64,000 nucleotides of DNA from Streptomyces sp. NBC_00525. Its GTDB lineage: Bacteria; Actinomycetota; Actinomycetes; Streptomycetales; Streptomycetaceae. The position numbers were made by a program, and so were the translations under genes. The DNA lies in assembly GCF_036346595.1 (NCBI RefSeq), contig NZ_CP107834.1:2418001-2482000 (forward strand), written 5' to 3'. Positions within the stretch are counted from its first letter, which is position 1, and every line of letters starts with the position of its first letter. A model generated the notes under the pieces. It was not told where the DNA came from. It searched no databases and worked only from the letters and a program-made list of their open reading frames with translations. Positions 17,001-25,429 of the stretch are shown piece by piece.

Positions 17001-18914
17001 ATGCTCACGCTCGCGGCCCTGGCCCGCCGGTCCGAGTACGCCCTGCACCCTCCGGCCGGGCACGACCGGACCGGCGACGACTCCGTCACGGTCGACCGGG
17101 CCGCACTGCTGACCCGCGCCGACTGGCCCGGCGAGTCATTCGCCGGCACCCTCCTCGTCTGCGAACCCGACAGCATCGCTCCCGACCGGGCCGCCACCGT
17201 GCTCGGGCGCCTGGCCGACCGGCGCGCGGCCGGTCTGGTCGTCGCCGACGCCGAAGGACGCGCGCTGCCCCACGCCCTGGTCGCGGCGGCCCGGCAGGCG
17301 GCCCTTCCGCTGCTGCGCTCCACCGAGCCGGCGGCGGTCTGGCGGCACACCCTGATCCCCCGCGTCACCGAGCAGCGGCTGCTGAGCGCCGACCGGCACG
17401 CCCTGCTCCTGGGCCGACTCCTCGACCATCTCGCGCCCGCCACCCGGACCGCCCCGGCCGAGCTGATCGCCTGGCTGTCCGGCGAACTCGACGCCGACAT
17501 ACGCCTGGACGAGCCCCACGGCCAGCACGCGCCCGCCCCGGCCCCGCCCGGCGGCACGGCCCTCGTCCACCCGGTCGCCGCCACCGGCCAGGTCCTCACC
17601 GCCCACCGCTCGCTGCCCTGGAGCGCGCCCGAGGCGGAGCTGCTGCGCCGCACCGCGGCCGTCCTGGCACCGCCCCCGCAGGCACCCGCCGCCCCGCCCC
17701 CGCCGGCGCCCGTCGCAGCGGCCCGCGAGGGGCGCGCCGCCCGGCTCGCGACGAGCCTGCGGGCGGTCCGTCTCGCCGCGTTCCAGGCCCTGATGACCGG
17801 TCACATCGAGTCGGCGCAGCGCATCCTGGGCCCGCTGTCGCCCGGTCTGCTGGACACCGAGGACGCGCAGATCGCCATCATCGACTGCGCGGCCGGACCC
17901 CGTGACGAGGTCTTCGCCCGCGTCGAGTCGCGGCTCGACGACGAGGGCAACGGTCTGGCGGTGCGCTGCCCGGCGTTCGAGGGCCACATCATCGTCGTGG
18001 CTCCGCGCCCGGACCCCGGCGCGTCCGAGGCTCCCGCCGTCGCCCGGCTGCGGTCGCTCGTCGCCGGCAACGGGCTGCTCAGTCTGGGGATCAGCCCCGT
18101 GCTGCCGGTGGAGGAGATCGGCAACGGCTACAGCATGGCCTACGACGCCATCGCCACCGCCCGTATCAGTCCCACGCGGGCCGCCACCGCCACCGGGGCC
18201 CCCGGCCTGCTGGAGGCGCTCGATCCCGCCGGGGCGCGGCAGTGGGCCACGGCGCTGCTGTCCCCGGTCCTGGGCCGGCGCGGCGGCGATCAGCAGCTGT
18301 CGACCGTGGGGCTCGGCCTCGAATTCGAGGTCTCGGCCGCCAGCCGCATCCTGGGCATCCACCGCAACACGCTCTCGCGCAGGGTGCGCGGCATGCTCCA
18401 GGCCACCGGCCTGGACCCGGACCGCGCCCTGGACCGCATCAGCCTCTCCCTGGCCCTGCAGATCCACGCCCTGCACGGACCGGCGCCCCGGCCCGCCGCC
18501 GGCGCGGTTCCCGGGCTCGCCGGCCTCTTCGACCGGGAGCCGGTGACCACCTGGGCCGCCGCCGCCCTGGCCCCGCTCCGGCAGGACCACACGGACCGGC
18601 GGACCACCGACGGCGGAACCCTGCTGCGGACCCTGCGCGCCTGGGCCGCCCTCGACTTCCGGGTCGACGCCACCGCGCGGGAGACCGGCCTGTACGGCGC
18701 GACCGTACGCAGCCACATACGCACCGCCGAGGGGCAGCTCGACTGGATGCTCCTGTCGGCCCTGCCGAGCGGTCACCTCACCACCGACGAGGACGCCCCG
18801 CGCAAGCAGTCCGGGCTGCGGAACCTGGCGGTGGCCCTCCAGGCCACACCGGGCTCCCCGCCGCTCCGGCTGCCCGACCCGGTGCACGCGGGAGGCGAGG
18901 TGCCCCGGCCCTGA
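17001..18914 (+). CDS. PucR/CdaR-type transcriptional regulator with two C-terminal HTH units
   Basis: 637 residues from ATG (GAGGAG ten bases upstream), 51 bases after the conservon P450 and probably in its transcript. The N-terminal third resembles the ligand-sensing part of PucR-like regulators. A GGDEF-like or CdaR-type middle region follows at about 260-420. An HTH_30 unit at about 430-480 contains VSAASRILGIHRNTLSRRVR. A second, degenerate unit near 560-600 reads VDATARETGLYGATVRSHIR. The ligand is unknown. Linkage to the conservon suggests it is a local output regulator; that is inference. Confidence 0.85.
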   Translation: MLTLAALARRSEYALHPPAGHDRTGDDSVTVDRAALLTRADWPGESFAGTLLVCEPDSIAPDRAATVLGRLADRRAAGLVVADAEGRALPHALVAAARQAALPLLRSTEPAAVWRHTLIPRVTEQRLLSADRHALLLGRLLDHLAPATRTAPAELIAWLSGELDADIRLDEPHGQHAPAPAPPGGTALVHPVAATGQVLTAHRSLPWSAPEAELLRRTAAVLAPPPQAPAAPPPPAPVAAAREGRAARLATSLRAVRLAAFQALMTGHIESAQRILGPLSPGLLDTEDAQIAIIDCAAGPRDEVFARVESRLDDEGNGLAVRCPAFEGHIIVVAPRPDPGASEAPAVARLRSLVAGNGLLSLGISPVLPVEEIGNGYSMAYDAIATARISPTRAATATGAPGLLEALDPAGARQWATALLSPVLGRRGGDQQLSTVGLGLEFEVSAASRILGIHRNTLSRRVRGMLQATGLDPDRALDRISLSLALQIHALHGPAPRPAAGAVPGLAGLFDREPVTTWAAAALAPLRQDHTDRRTTDGGTLLRTLRAWAALDFRVDATARETGLYGATVRSHIRTAEGQLDWMLLSALPSGHLTTDEDAPRKQSGLRNLAVALQATPGSPPLRLPDPVHAGGEVPRP

Positions 18915-18960
18915 CGGCCGTCGGCGGGGCCCGTCAGCGGGGCCCGTCAGCCGGAAGCGG

Positions 18961-19740
18961 TCAGCCGCCGCACTGCTTCAGCATCATGTCCTTGTCGGCG
19001 GCCGTCACCGGCAGGGCGTACTTCAGGGAGACCTGGGCGAAGCGCAGCGCGTAGGCGCAGCGGATCGGCTTGTACGGGGGGAGCCAGGTGGCGGGGCCCG
19101 CGTCCCGTTTGGCGTTGTTGGCGGGGCCGTCGACCGGGAGGAGGTTGAGGGGGTCGTTGGCGATCTGCTGGCGCTTGGCCTCGTTCCAGTGGGCGGCGCC
19201 CATCTGCCAGTCGTACGAGAGCGGCATGACGTGGTCGATCTGGACCTTGGTCGCCTGCTGCTTGCGCCACTCGATGGTCTTGCCGGTGTACGGGTCCTTG
19301 AGGGTCATCGAGACGACCACGCAGTCCGAGCCGGAGCGGAGTTCGACGTTCTTGCCGTCGCGGGCGAGGAGGTCGTTGCGGGTGTCGCAGCCGTTGCGGG
19401 ACAGCGGTATGCCGTCCACCGAGTCCTTCCACGCGTAGCCGAACTTGTCCCGCTTGTAACCGGTCTTGGCACCGCGGCCCTTGGTGGCGACCCGCTCGAT
19501 GACCTTGCGGGCCGCCGCCTTGTCCGCGTCCGAGGTGAGGGGGGCGAGGCCGGGCTTCGTACCGTCCGCGTTCTCCAGCGGGCTGGCGCCGAAGCCGGTG
19601 GCGGCGGGGCCGCCGCCGTCCGCGCCGGAGGAGGGGCCGTTGGAGGAGGCGGCCTGCTCGGGGTCGCAGCCGGCGAGTGCCAGCACGGCCGTCGCGGCCA
19701 GGGCGGGCACCATCACTCGACACACGCGGGGAGATATCAC
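18961..19740 (-). CDS. Secreted HNH/DUF1524 (GmrSD C-terminal type) nuclease lipoprotein
   Basis: 259 residues. The lipobox LAGC (Cys 25) and a Ser/Gly-rich spacer indicate an outer-surface lipoprotein. The C-terminal half carries the HNH fold of the DUF1524/GmrSD-C family: VQIDHVMPLSYDWQMGA with DH, then ANDPLNLLPVDGPANNAKRD and WLPP. Such secreted Streptomyces proteins are probably nucleases that degrade external DNA or act in nutrient release. The start is GTG 19740 with AGGA about ten bases upstream. Two Cys in the mature part may form a disulphide. The gene converges with the PucR gene. Confidence 0.88.
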   Translation of the reverse strand: MISPRVCRVMVPALAATAVLALAGCDPEQAASSNGPSSGADGGGPAATGFGASPLENADGTKPGLAPLTSDADKAAARKVIERVATKGRGAKTGYKRDKFGYAWKDSVDGIPLSRNGCDTRNDLLARDGKNVELRSGSDCVVVSMTLKDPYTGKTIEWRKQQATKVQIDHVMPLSYDWQMGAAHWNEAKRQQIANDPLNLLPVDGPANNAKRDAGPATWLPPYKPIRCAYALRFAQVSLKYALPVTAADKDMMLKQCGG

Positions 19741-19858
19741 TCGTAGCCGTCCTGACGGGGAGAAAGCCGAACCAACCCTGGGAATCCTCTGAAGGTCTTC
19801 CCCGCCAGGAGGATTTCATGGACGCCCGCCGTTCCCGCGCGGGCCCCCTCCGACACGT

Positions 19859-20725
19859 TCACACCGTGCCGATGCCCAGGGTGTTCTCGGAGGGCAGCAG
19901 TCCGGACCCGACCGCCGCCACCCACAGCGGTCCGAGCAGGCCGACGAGCCGTTCCCGCTCCGCCTCCGTGAGCACCCGCCACGGGCCGGCCGCCGCCGCG
20001 TCCGTCCGCCGCTCCACCTCGGCGCGCAGGGCCCGTCCGGCCTCCGTCGCCGTGCCGTCGTCCGCCACCAGCCCCCGGCGCGCGAGCCGTTCGAGCCCCG
20101 CCCGCCACTCGTCCTGGTCCCAGCCCCGGCTGCCGAACACCTCGGGGCGGGCGGCCCCGATCGCCGCGAAGGACACCAGCGACTCGACCGGGTCCAGCTC
20201 CGCGTCCGCCAGCGCCGCGAGGTGGCCGTCGCCCCGGTGCTCACGCAGGACCGTCGCCGCGTGCCACAGGGCGAGGTGCGGGGCGTCCGGCCGGGGCAGC
20301 GCGGCGTTCGCGGCGGCGAGCGGCCGACCCGCCACCTCGGCCGCCTCCGCGACGCGCCCCAGCAGGGCCGCGGCCTCCGCGGTCCCGGACGCGCCGGTCT
20401 CCTCCCCCAGCAGCGCCCCGTACATGCGGTCCACGGCCCGGACCCGGGCGGCGAGCACCTCGTCCGGCGCGGCGACCGACCAGACGGCGGGGACGTACGC
20501 GCCGACCATGCGCGGGCTGAAGCTGTAGAACGCCTCCCCGACGGTGTCCGCCCCGGCCTCCCCGAGCGGCGCCGCGCGCCAGGCGAAGTAGCTCGGCCAC
20601 CGCTCGTCCACCGCGTACCCCAGGGCCGCGGCCTCCTCGAACGCCTCCGGCGCGTAGTACAGCACCGCGTGCAGCGGCTCCAGCAGGTGCCACAGCTGCC
20701 GTACGCGACCCGGCTCGTCGGTCAT
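19859..20725 (-). CDS. SCO6745-family protein
   Basis: 288 residues from ATG 20725 (GGAG five bases upstream). It matches the Streptomyces SCO6745 family: RQLWHLLEPLHAVLYYAPEA at the start, YFAWRAAPLG, and a C-terminal segment like a MarR/HTH fold (DEWRAGLERLARRGLVAD). No enzymatic motif is apparent; annotators sometimes call these HTH-domain proteins. It is divergent from the TetR regulator at 20842 and shares a promoter region with an inverted repeat, so it is the likely target of that regulator. Confidence 0.82.
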   Translation of the reverse strand: MTDEPGRVRQLWHLLEPLHAVLYYAPEAFEEAAALGYAVDERWPSYFAWRAAPLGEAGADTVGEAFYSFSPRMVGAYVPAVWSVAAPDEVLAARVRAVDRMYGALLGEETGASGTAEAAALLGRVAEAAEVAGRPLAAANAALPRPDAPHLALWHAATVLREHRGDGHLAALADAELDPVESLVSFAAIGAARPEVFGSRGWDQDEWRAGLERLARRGLVADDGTATEAGRALRAEVERRTDAAAAGPWRVLTEAERERLVGLLGPLWVAAVGSGLLPSENTLGIGTV

Positions 20726-20756
20726 GTCGTCTCCGCCCTTCCCCCGCGCGGCCGCC

Positions 20757-20775
20757 ATCTAGCCACCGCCTAGAT
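20757..20775. promoter_or_regulatory. Candidate TetR operator in the divergent promoter
   Basis: ATCTAG and CTAGAT flank a 7-base spacer, and CGCCTAGAT recurs at 20815-20823 next to the TetR start. The repeats sit between a SCO6745-family gene and a TetR gene transcribed apart, the standard layout for an autorepressed operator. Sequence-level symmetry is seen; binding is inferred. Confidence 0.6.
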
Positions 20776-20841
20776 TCAGGCTCCAGAGTGCGCCGGACCC
20801 CTCAAACTTGTCAACGCCTAGATCCCGCGTACCCTCGTCCC

Positions 20842-21423
20842 ATGACCAGCGACCGCGCCTATCACCACGGCGACCTGCGGCGGGCCGTCCTCGCCGCCGC
20901 GCTCGACGTCATCGGCGCCGAGGGCCCCGCCGCGCTCAGCCTGCGCGACCTCGCCCGCCGGGCCGGGGTCTCCCATGCCGCCCCCGCCCACCACTTCAAG
21001 GACCGCACCGGCCTGCTCACCGCCGTCGCCGCCGAGGGCTACGGCCTGTTCGCGGACGCGCTGACCGCCGAACCGGACCTGCGGGAGCGGGGCGTGGCGT
21101 ACGTACGGTTCGCGGCGACGCACCCCGCGCACTTCCAGGTGATGTTCCGGCCCGACCTGCTCCGGGCCGACGACCCGGACCTGCTGGCCGCCAAGGACCG
21201 CGCGACGGCCGCCCTGCGCTCGGGCGTCGCCGCCCTCACCCCCGCCGACCCGGCCGACGACCCCCGGCTCACCGGAGTGGCCGCCTGGTCCCTCGCCCAC
21301 GGCTTCGCCACCCTGCTGCTCAGCGGCAACCTCACCGACGCGGTGGGCGACCGCGACCCGGAGGACGTGTTCCGGATCATCGCCCGACTGCTGTTCACAC
21401 CGGACGGGCCGCACGGCCGGTAA
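20842..21423 (+). CDS. TetR/AcrR family transcriptional regulator
   Basis: 193 residues. The N-terminal TetR DNA-binding domain reads LRRAVLAAALDVIGAEGPAA followed by LSLRDLARRAGVSHAAPAHH, with the HFKDRTGLL helix. The C-terminal ligand domain is of the TetR_C_13-like type (RFAATHPAHFQVMFRPDLL). ATG 20842 has no clear ribosome binding site and may be leaderless; an upstream in-frame GTG would overlap the operator. It probably represses itself and the divergent SCO6745-family gene. Confidence 0.92.
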   Translation: MTSDRAYHHGDLRRAVLAAALDVIGAEGPAALSLRDLARRAGVSHAAPAHHFKDRTGLLTAVAAEGYGLFADALTAEPDLRERGVAYVRFAATHPAHFQVMFRPDLLRADDPDLLAAKDRATAALRSGVAALTPADPADDPRLTGVAAWSLAHGFATLLLSGNLTDAVGDRDPEDVFRIIARLLFTPDGPHGR

Positions 21424-21427
21424 GGCC

Positions 21428-22207
21428 CTACTCGGCCGTGAACTCGTACCGCACCTCGTACAGGTGCCCGGCCTTCACCATGACCGTCGCCTCGATGGGC
21501 CGCTCACCGTCGCTGTAGACGACGCGCAGCGTACGCAGCACCGGCAGCCCTCCGGGCAGGCGCAGCGCCTGGTACTGCTCCTGGGTGGGCACGCGCGCGG
21601 ACACACGGTCGACACTGAGCCGTGGCGGGTACCCCAGCCCCGCGAGCAGCGTCGGGGTCCCGCCCGGAATCTTGCGGCGAGCCGTCATCGCCGTACCGCT
21701 GACGATGTCCAGCGGGTAGTACGAGGCAACGAGCTCGGCGGGTTCGTCATCGATCACGAGCAACTGGCGCCGCAGCAGTGCCGGACCACCTCCCGGAAGC
21801 CTCAACGCCTCCGCGACATCCGCCGGCGGCTGGACCTCGGCCACTTCGAGCAGCGTGCTGTGGGCCCGAGAGCCGCCCTTCGCCGCTTCGGCCAGCCAGC
21901 GGTACGGCTCCCCGGCGCCCGCCGGAGCCATCGACGCGGCTGGGCGGACAGTCCGCTGGCGATGCTCGCGCACAGTCACCGACGCACCCGCCCTACCGAC
22001 CACCAGTTCCTCGTCCTTGAGCAGCTGCACCGCCTTCTGGATCGTCGCGTTCGAGGCGTCGAACCGCTGCTTGAGGTGGGCCGTCGAGGGCAGGTTCGCG
22101 CCGGGCGCGAGATCTCCGCCCATGATCTGGTCCCTGAGATCGGCCGCGATCCGCTCATGCAGCGAACGGCGGTCGGCGGCGTCGGCTTCGGGTCTGGGCA
22201 CGGTCAT
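21428..22207 (-). CDS. GntR family regulator with UTRA domain
   Basis: 259 residues. A winged helix at about 15-80 reads LRDQIMGGDLAPGANLPS and NATIQKAVQLLKDEELV; the UTRA effector domain follows at about 100-255 (RRQLLVIDDEPAELVASYYP). HutC-type regulators bind small molecules through UTRA. Its ATG overlaps the stop of an upstream UTRA-only gene by ATGA. No metabolic operon is beside it, so the regulon is unknown. The neighbours suggest the pair regulates itself or the divergent RsbW-like gene. Confidence 0.92.
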   Translation of the reverse strand: MTVPRPEADAADRRSLHERIAADLRDQIMGGDLAPGANLPSTAHLKQRFDASNATIQKAVQLLKDEELVVGRAGASVTVREHRQRTVRPAASMAPAGAGEPYRWLAEAAKGGSRAHSTLLEVAEVQPPADVAEALRLPGGGPALLRRQLLVIDDEPAELVASYYPLDIVSGTAMTARRKIPGGTPTLLAGLGYPPRLSVDRVSARVPTQEQYQALRLPGGLPVLRTLRVVYSDGERPIEATVMVKAGHLYEVRYEFTAE

Positions 22208-22746
22208 CCGATCCTGATCTCGTAGCGCAGCTTCTGGCGTTGCGGAGGCATGACCATGACGTCGACCTGAATGGGCCGGTCAGCCCCGTCCAGGGTGAGC
22301 CGTGTCAGCTGGAGGACGGGGTCGCCCTCCGCCAGCCCCAGCTGCTCGACCTCGGGCCCGGTCGCCCGCCGTGCGGTCACCTCTTCGCGTACGCGTACGC
22401 CGATGTGACCCAGCTCCGCCAGGAGCCTGACCGCCCCGCCGGGGATCTTGGCCGTTCCGGCGAGGCCGGTGCCGCCCGCGATGCCCAGCGGGTAGTAGGT
22501 GTCCGTCAACTCGCAAGGGACGGCGTCGAGGTACATGATCCTGCGCCGGGCGACGATGTTCTCCCCGGCCGCCACCCCGAGCAGTTCCGCGACCGATGCC
22601 GGGGCCGCCACCTCGCCCGCCTGGACAACGCGCTGGCTCCCCCGGCGCCCCTCGGCAGCGGCCTCGGCCGCCCAGGTGTCGCCCGGAGCGCCGGAGGACG
22701 CGGCGAGATAGGGCGTCGACGTACTGACCCATTCATTACCGCCCAT
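22204..22746 (-). CDS. UTRA-domain protein without a DNA-binding domain
   Basis: 180 residues from ATG 22746 (GGAGGAGAAGG upstream). It begins with GGNEWVSTSTPYL, a tag often seen just ahead of UTRA in Streptomyces GntR proteins. It contains only the UTRA fold (RRRIMYLDAVPCELTDTYYP, GLAGTAKIPGGAVRLLAELG). No winged helix is present or possible upstream. It is translationally coupled to the full GntR-UTRA gene. It may be a ligand-binding partner that forms mixed dimers with the coupled regulator; this is inference. Confidence 0.85.
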   Translation of the reverse strand: MGGNEWVSTSTPYLAASSGAPGDTWAAEAAAEGRRGSQRVVQAGEVAAPASVAELLGVAAGENIVARRRIMYLDAVPCELTDTYYPLGIAGGTGLAGTAKIPGGAVRLLAELGHIGVRVREEVTARRATGPEVEQLGLAEGDPVLQLTRLTLDGADRPIQVDVMVMPPQRQKLRYEIRIG

Positions 22747-22837
22747 GTCCTTCTCCTCCGCAGCTCCCACCGACACGACACCCAGCGTGCCTCATCCCCA
22801 GACGGGAGGCCCAGTCGCCTCCCCACCAGAGACCACC

Positions 22838-22866
22838 TTGCCGCCTTTCGCGAATAGCAGTAAGGT
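22838..22866 (+). promoter_or_regulatory. Vegetative-type promoter for the RsbW-like gene
   Basis: TTGCCG and TAAGGT are separated by exactly 17 bases, close to the HrdB consensus, about 41 bases before the GTG start of the ATPase gene. The 161-base gap is shared with the divergent UTRA gene. Confidence 0.6.
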
Positions 22867-22907
22867 CGTCGCCACGTTACAACCCGCAAGCAAGGCGGTG
22901 AACCACC

Positions 22908-23312
22908 GTGTCCCTGGTGCAGCAACGACGCTTCACCCGCAGGCGCACCTCTGTCGGTGCCTCACGCGCGTTCGTTACCGGCGTCCTCGCCGAGTGGCAG
23001 CTCCACACCTTGATCGAGGACATAAGGCTGTGCGTCTCGGAACTCGCCACCAACGCATTGCTGCACGGCGTTCCGCCCGGCCGGGAGTTCAGCGTCGTCC
23101 TCCACCGGGCCGAGGACCAGGTACGGCTGGAGGTCCGCGACAGCGGACCCGGTCAACCACGCGTCCAGCAGGCCGCTGAAGACGCCTGCTCCGGACGCGG
23201 CTTGCACCTCGTCCGGGCACTCGCCGACGACTTCGGAATCGATGACCACGTCGTCGGCAAGACCGTGTGGCTGATCTTCAAGACCGCGCCCGCCACGGCA
23301 GCGCTTCCGTGA
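22908..23312 (+). CDS. RsbW/SpoIIAB-like ATP-binding regulatory protein
   Basis: 134 residues of the HATPase_c anti-sigma/serine-kinase type. The N-box reads CVSELATNALLHG, the G1 box VRDSGPGQP, and the G2 region CSGRGLHLVRALADDFG. Streptomyces encodes dozens of such stand-alone ATPases. They may bind sigma factors or anti-sigma antagonists or act in other switches. No sigma factor or antagonist is adjacent. The start is GTG behind a weak GGCGG. Confidence 0.88.
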   Translation: MSLVQQRRFTRRRTSVGASRAFVTGVLAEWQLHTLIEDIRLCVSELATNALLHGVPPGREFSVVLHRAEDQVRLEVRDSGPGQPRVQQAAEDACSGRGLHLVRALADDFGIDDHVVGKTVWLIFKTAPATAALP

Positions 23313-23324
23313 TGCGGCCGCCGC

Positions 23325-24647
23325 TCACTCCTCGATCGACCGCATCCCGTCCCCCCGGTACGCCACCGCGCCCCCGTCCAGATCCCGTATGCGCGGGATC
23401 GGTGACGGCAGGAGCCAGAGCAGGGAGAGGCAGCCGCCCACTGCCGCCACCAGGAGGGTGGGACGCAGGCCGAGGAGGGTGGCCAGGGCACCTCCGGCTA
23501 CCGCGCCCACCGGGCGTACACCGTAGTTGACCGTGCCGAACGCGCCCGCCACACGGCTGCGCATCCCGTCCGGGATCACCGCCGCCTGGAGGGAGTTGAG
23601 GTTGACGTCGAACAGCATGACGCCGAAGCCGGAGAGGAATTCCGCACCGGCCAGCGCGGCCGCGCGGAGCCAGAGCGGCCCATTCGCGGCGGCGGCGAGA
23701 GCGATCGGGGCAGGGAAGAGGACCGCGCCCACGAGGATGCCCCGGCCCATGCCCAGGCGGCGGGAGATCGCCGGGGCGCACACCGCGCCGAGCAGGGCCC
23801 CGGTCGCGCCGATGCCCAGGGCGAGACCGATCGCACCGGCCGACAGACCGAGGTCGCGCGTCGCGAACAGGACGAGCAGGCCGCTGCCGCCGACGAAGGT
23901 GAAGAAGTTGACCGTCGTCGCGCAGCCCAGGGACGCCCGCAGCACCGGGTGGCGCACCACGAACGCCAGGCCCTCGCGGGCGCTGCGCAGCAACGGGGGT
24001 GCGGCCGGGCCGGTGGCGGGCGGCTCGTCGACCCGGATACGGCCGATCAGCGCTGCCGACGCCAGGAACGACAGCGCGTCCACCACGATCGCGACGGGCG
24101 CGGTCAGCGCCTGGACCAGTGCGCCACCGATCGCGGGGCCGGCCACGTAGGAGGCCGAACGGCTGGTGCTGATCCTGCTGTTGGCGTCCACGTACGACGC
24201 CCTCGGCACGAGCCGCACGAAGAACGACGGGTACGCGGTGTTGAACAGCAGCCCGCCCGCGCCCACCAGGACCGCGACCACGTACAGCTGGGTCAGCGTC
24301 ACCGAGCCCAGGACGTAGGCGACCGGGAGGCTCAGCAGGACCGCCGCGCGCACGATGTCGGCAAGGACCATCAGGCGGCGCTTGCGAGCACGCCGGTCCG
24401 CCCACGCGCCCACGAACAATCCGAGGAGGTTGGGCGCCCAGATCAGGGCGGTCAGCCAGGCGACCTGATTGGCGGAGGCGCCGAGAGTGCTGACGGCGAT
24501 CAGCGGCAGAGCCAGTTCGGTGATCCGGTCACCGAACTGGGAGACGGTGTTCCCCGCCCAGAAGCAGGCGAAGCGCCGGTCCCGCCACAACGACGGTGTC
24601 TTCGCCTGCGGGGATATGCCGGAGGGTGCACCGGATTCGGCGGTCAT
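23325..24647 (-). CDS. MFS efflux transporter
   Basis: 440 residues with about 12 membrane helices, of the EntS/MFS_3 group: WRDRRFACFWAGNTVSQFGD at the start, VGAWADRRARKR (motif A-like) and a repeat of the two six-helix halves. Such proteins export drugs or siderophores. The ATG overlaps the ArsR-type regulator stop by ATGA, so the two form one operon and the regulator probably controls this pump. The substrate is unknown. Confidence 0.92.
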   Translation of the reverse strand: MTAESGAPSGISPQAKTPSLWRDRRFACFWAGNTVSQFGDRITELALPLIAVSTLGASANQVAWLTALIWAPNLLGLFVGAWADRRARKRRLMVLADIVRAAVLLSLPVAYVLGSVTLTQLYVVAVLVGAGGLLFNTAYPSFFVRLVPRASYVDANSRISTSRSASYVAGPAIGGALVQALTAPVAIVVDALSFLASAALIGRIRVDEPPATGPAAPPLLRSAREGLAFVVRHPVLRASLGCATTVNFFTFVGGSGLLVLFATRDLGLSAGAIGLALGIGATGALLGAVCAPAISRRLGMGRGILVGAVLFPAPIALAAAANGPLWLRAAALAGAEFLSGFGVMLFDVNLNSLQAAVIPDGMRSRVAGAFGTVNYGVRPVGAVAGGALATLLGLRPTLLVAAVGGCLSLLWLLPSPIPRIRDLDGGAVAYRGDGMRSIEE

Positions 24648-25249
24648 GGGGCCGCCCCCTCGTCTCCCTCACCCTCCGGCAGCGTGTACCGCAGCAACGC
24701 CACGCCACGGCTTCCCTCGGGGCGGTCCGCCGCGTCGCGGGTGACGTACGGGGCCAGCACCTGCTCGATCGCGTCCTCGATCGCGGCGAGTTCGTCGGCG
24801 TTCACCGTGATCCGGGTGTGGGCCAGGCCTGCGGCGGACCGCCACTGCGGGTCGAGGCCGGGCTCGACCTCCGCAGCCCAACGGGCGGGGAGGCCGGCGG
24901 TCCGCAGGAACATCTGGCGCGACAGCTCCCGCGCGGCCGAGCGGCCCTCACCGTCCGCCGGGTCCTGCGGCGAGTCGAAGCGGAAGCCGCGCGCCACCGC
25001 CTCCCAGCGGCGACTGCGGCGGTCGGGGCCGGGCGCACTGTCCCGTACCAGCCCGAACGTCGCGAGGTGGCGCAGGTGCCAACTGGTCACCGAGGGGGTC
25101 GCTCCTACGTCCGGCGCCAGCTCGGTCGCGGTCGCCGGTCCGTCCCGGCCCAGCCGTTCGAGGATCGCGAGGCGCACAGGGTGCGCCAGGGCGCGCATCG
25201 TCTGCGGGTCGGTGATTTCGAGGTCACCCATGCGATTGACGGAGTCCAT
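24644..25249 (-). CDS. ArsR-type winged-helix regulator
   Basis: 201 residues from ATG 25249. The HTH lies at about 10-85: MRALAHPVRLAILERLG, ATELAPDVGATPSVTSWHLR, HLATFGLV. The C-terminal 110 residues are a longer extension, as in ArsR-like drug-pump regulators. There is no metal-binding Cys set, so the ligand is probably organic. Three in-frame ATGs exist (25270, 25249, 25231) and none has a good ribosome binding site. 25270 lies inside the operator palindrome, so a short-leader start at 25249 is preferred. Coupled to the MFS gene. Confidence 0.87.
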   Translation of the reverse strand: MDSVNRMGDLEITDPQTMRALAHPVRLAILERLGRDGPATATELAPDVGATPSVTSWHLRHLATFGLVRDSAPGPDRRSRRWEAVARGFRFDSPQDPADGEGRSAARELSRQMFLRTAGLPARWAAEVEPGLDPQWRSAAGLAHTRITVNADELAAIEDAIEQVLAPYVTRDAADRPEGSRGVALLRYTLPEGEGDEGAAP

Positions 25250-25263
25250 GACGTGAGAGAGTG

Positions 25264-25293
25264 CTCTCATATTTTATGAGAGTCAACTCTCAT
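25264..25293. promoter_or_regulatory. Candidate ArsR operator: CTCTCAT palindrome plus third half-site
   Basis: CTCTCAT and ATGAGAG flank ATTTT (25264-25282), and a further CTCTCAT lies at 25287-25293. The palindrome overlaps TAAAAT on the minus strand, a likely -10 of the arsR-MFS operon. The position immediately upstream of the regulator argues for autoregulation. Confidence 0.65.
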
Positions 25294-25429
25294 GTCGTGC
25301 CGGAGGTGCAGCCGATCCTGACCTCTTCTGTCGTTTTCGGCTCACAACTCCCTTGCTCAACTCATCCATTCGACTGCAAAGGCCGTCCCCTGCCTCACTC
25401 CACGCCGCCCTGCTGCCGACAACCAACGC

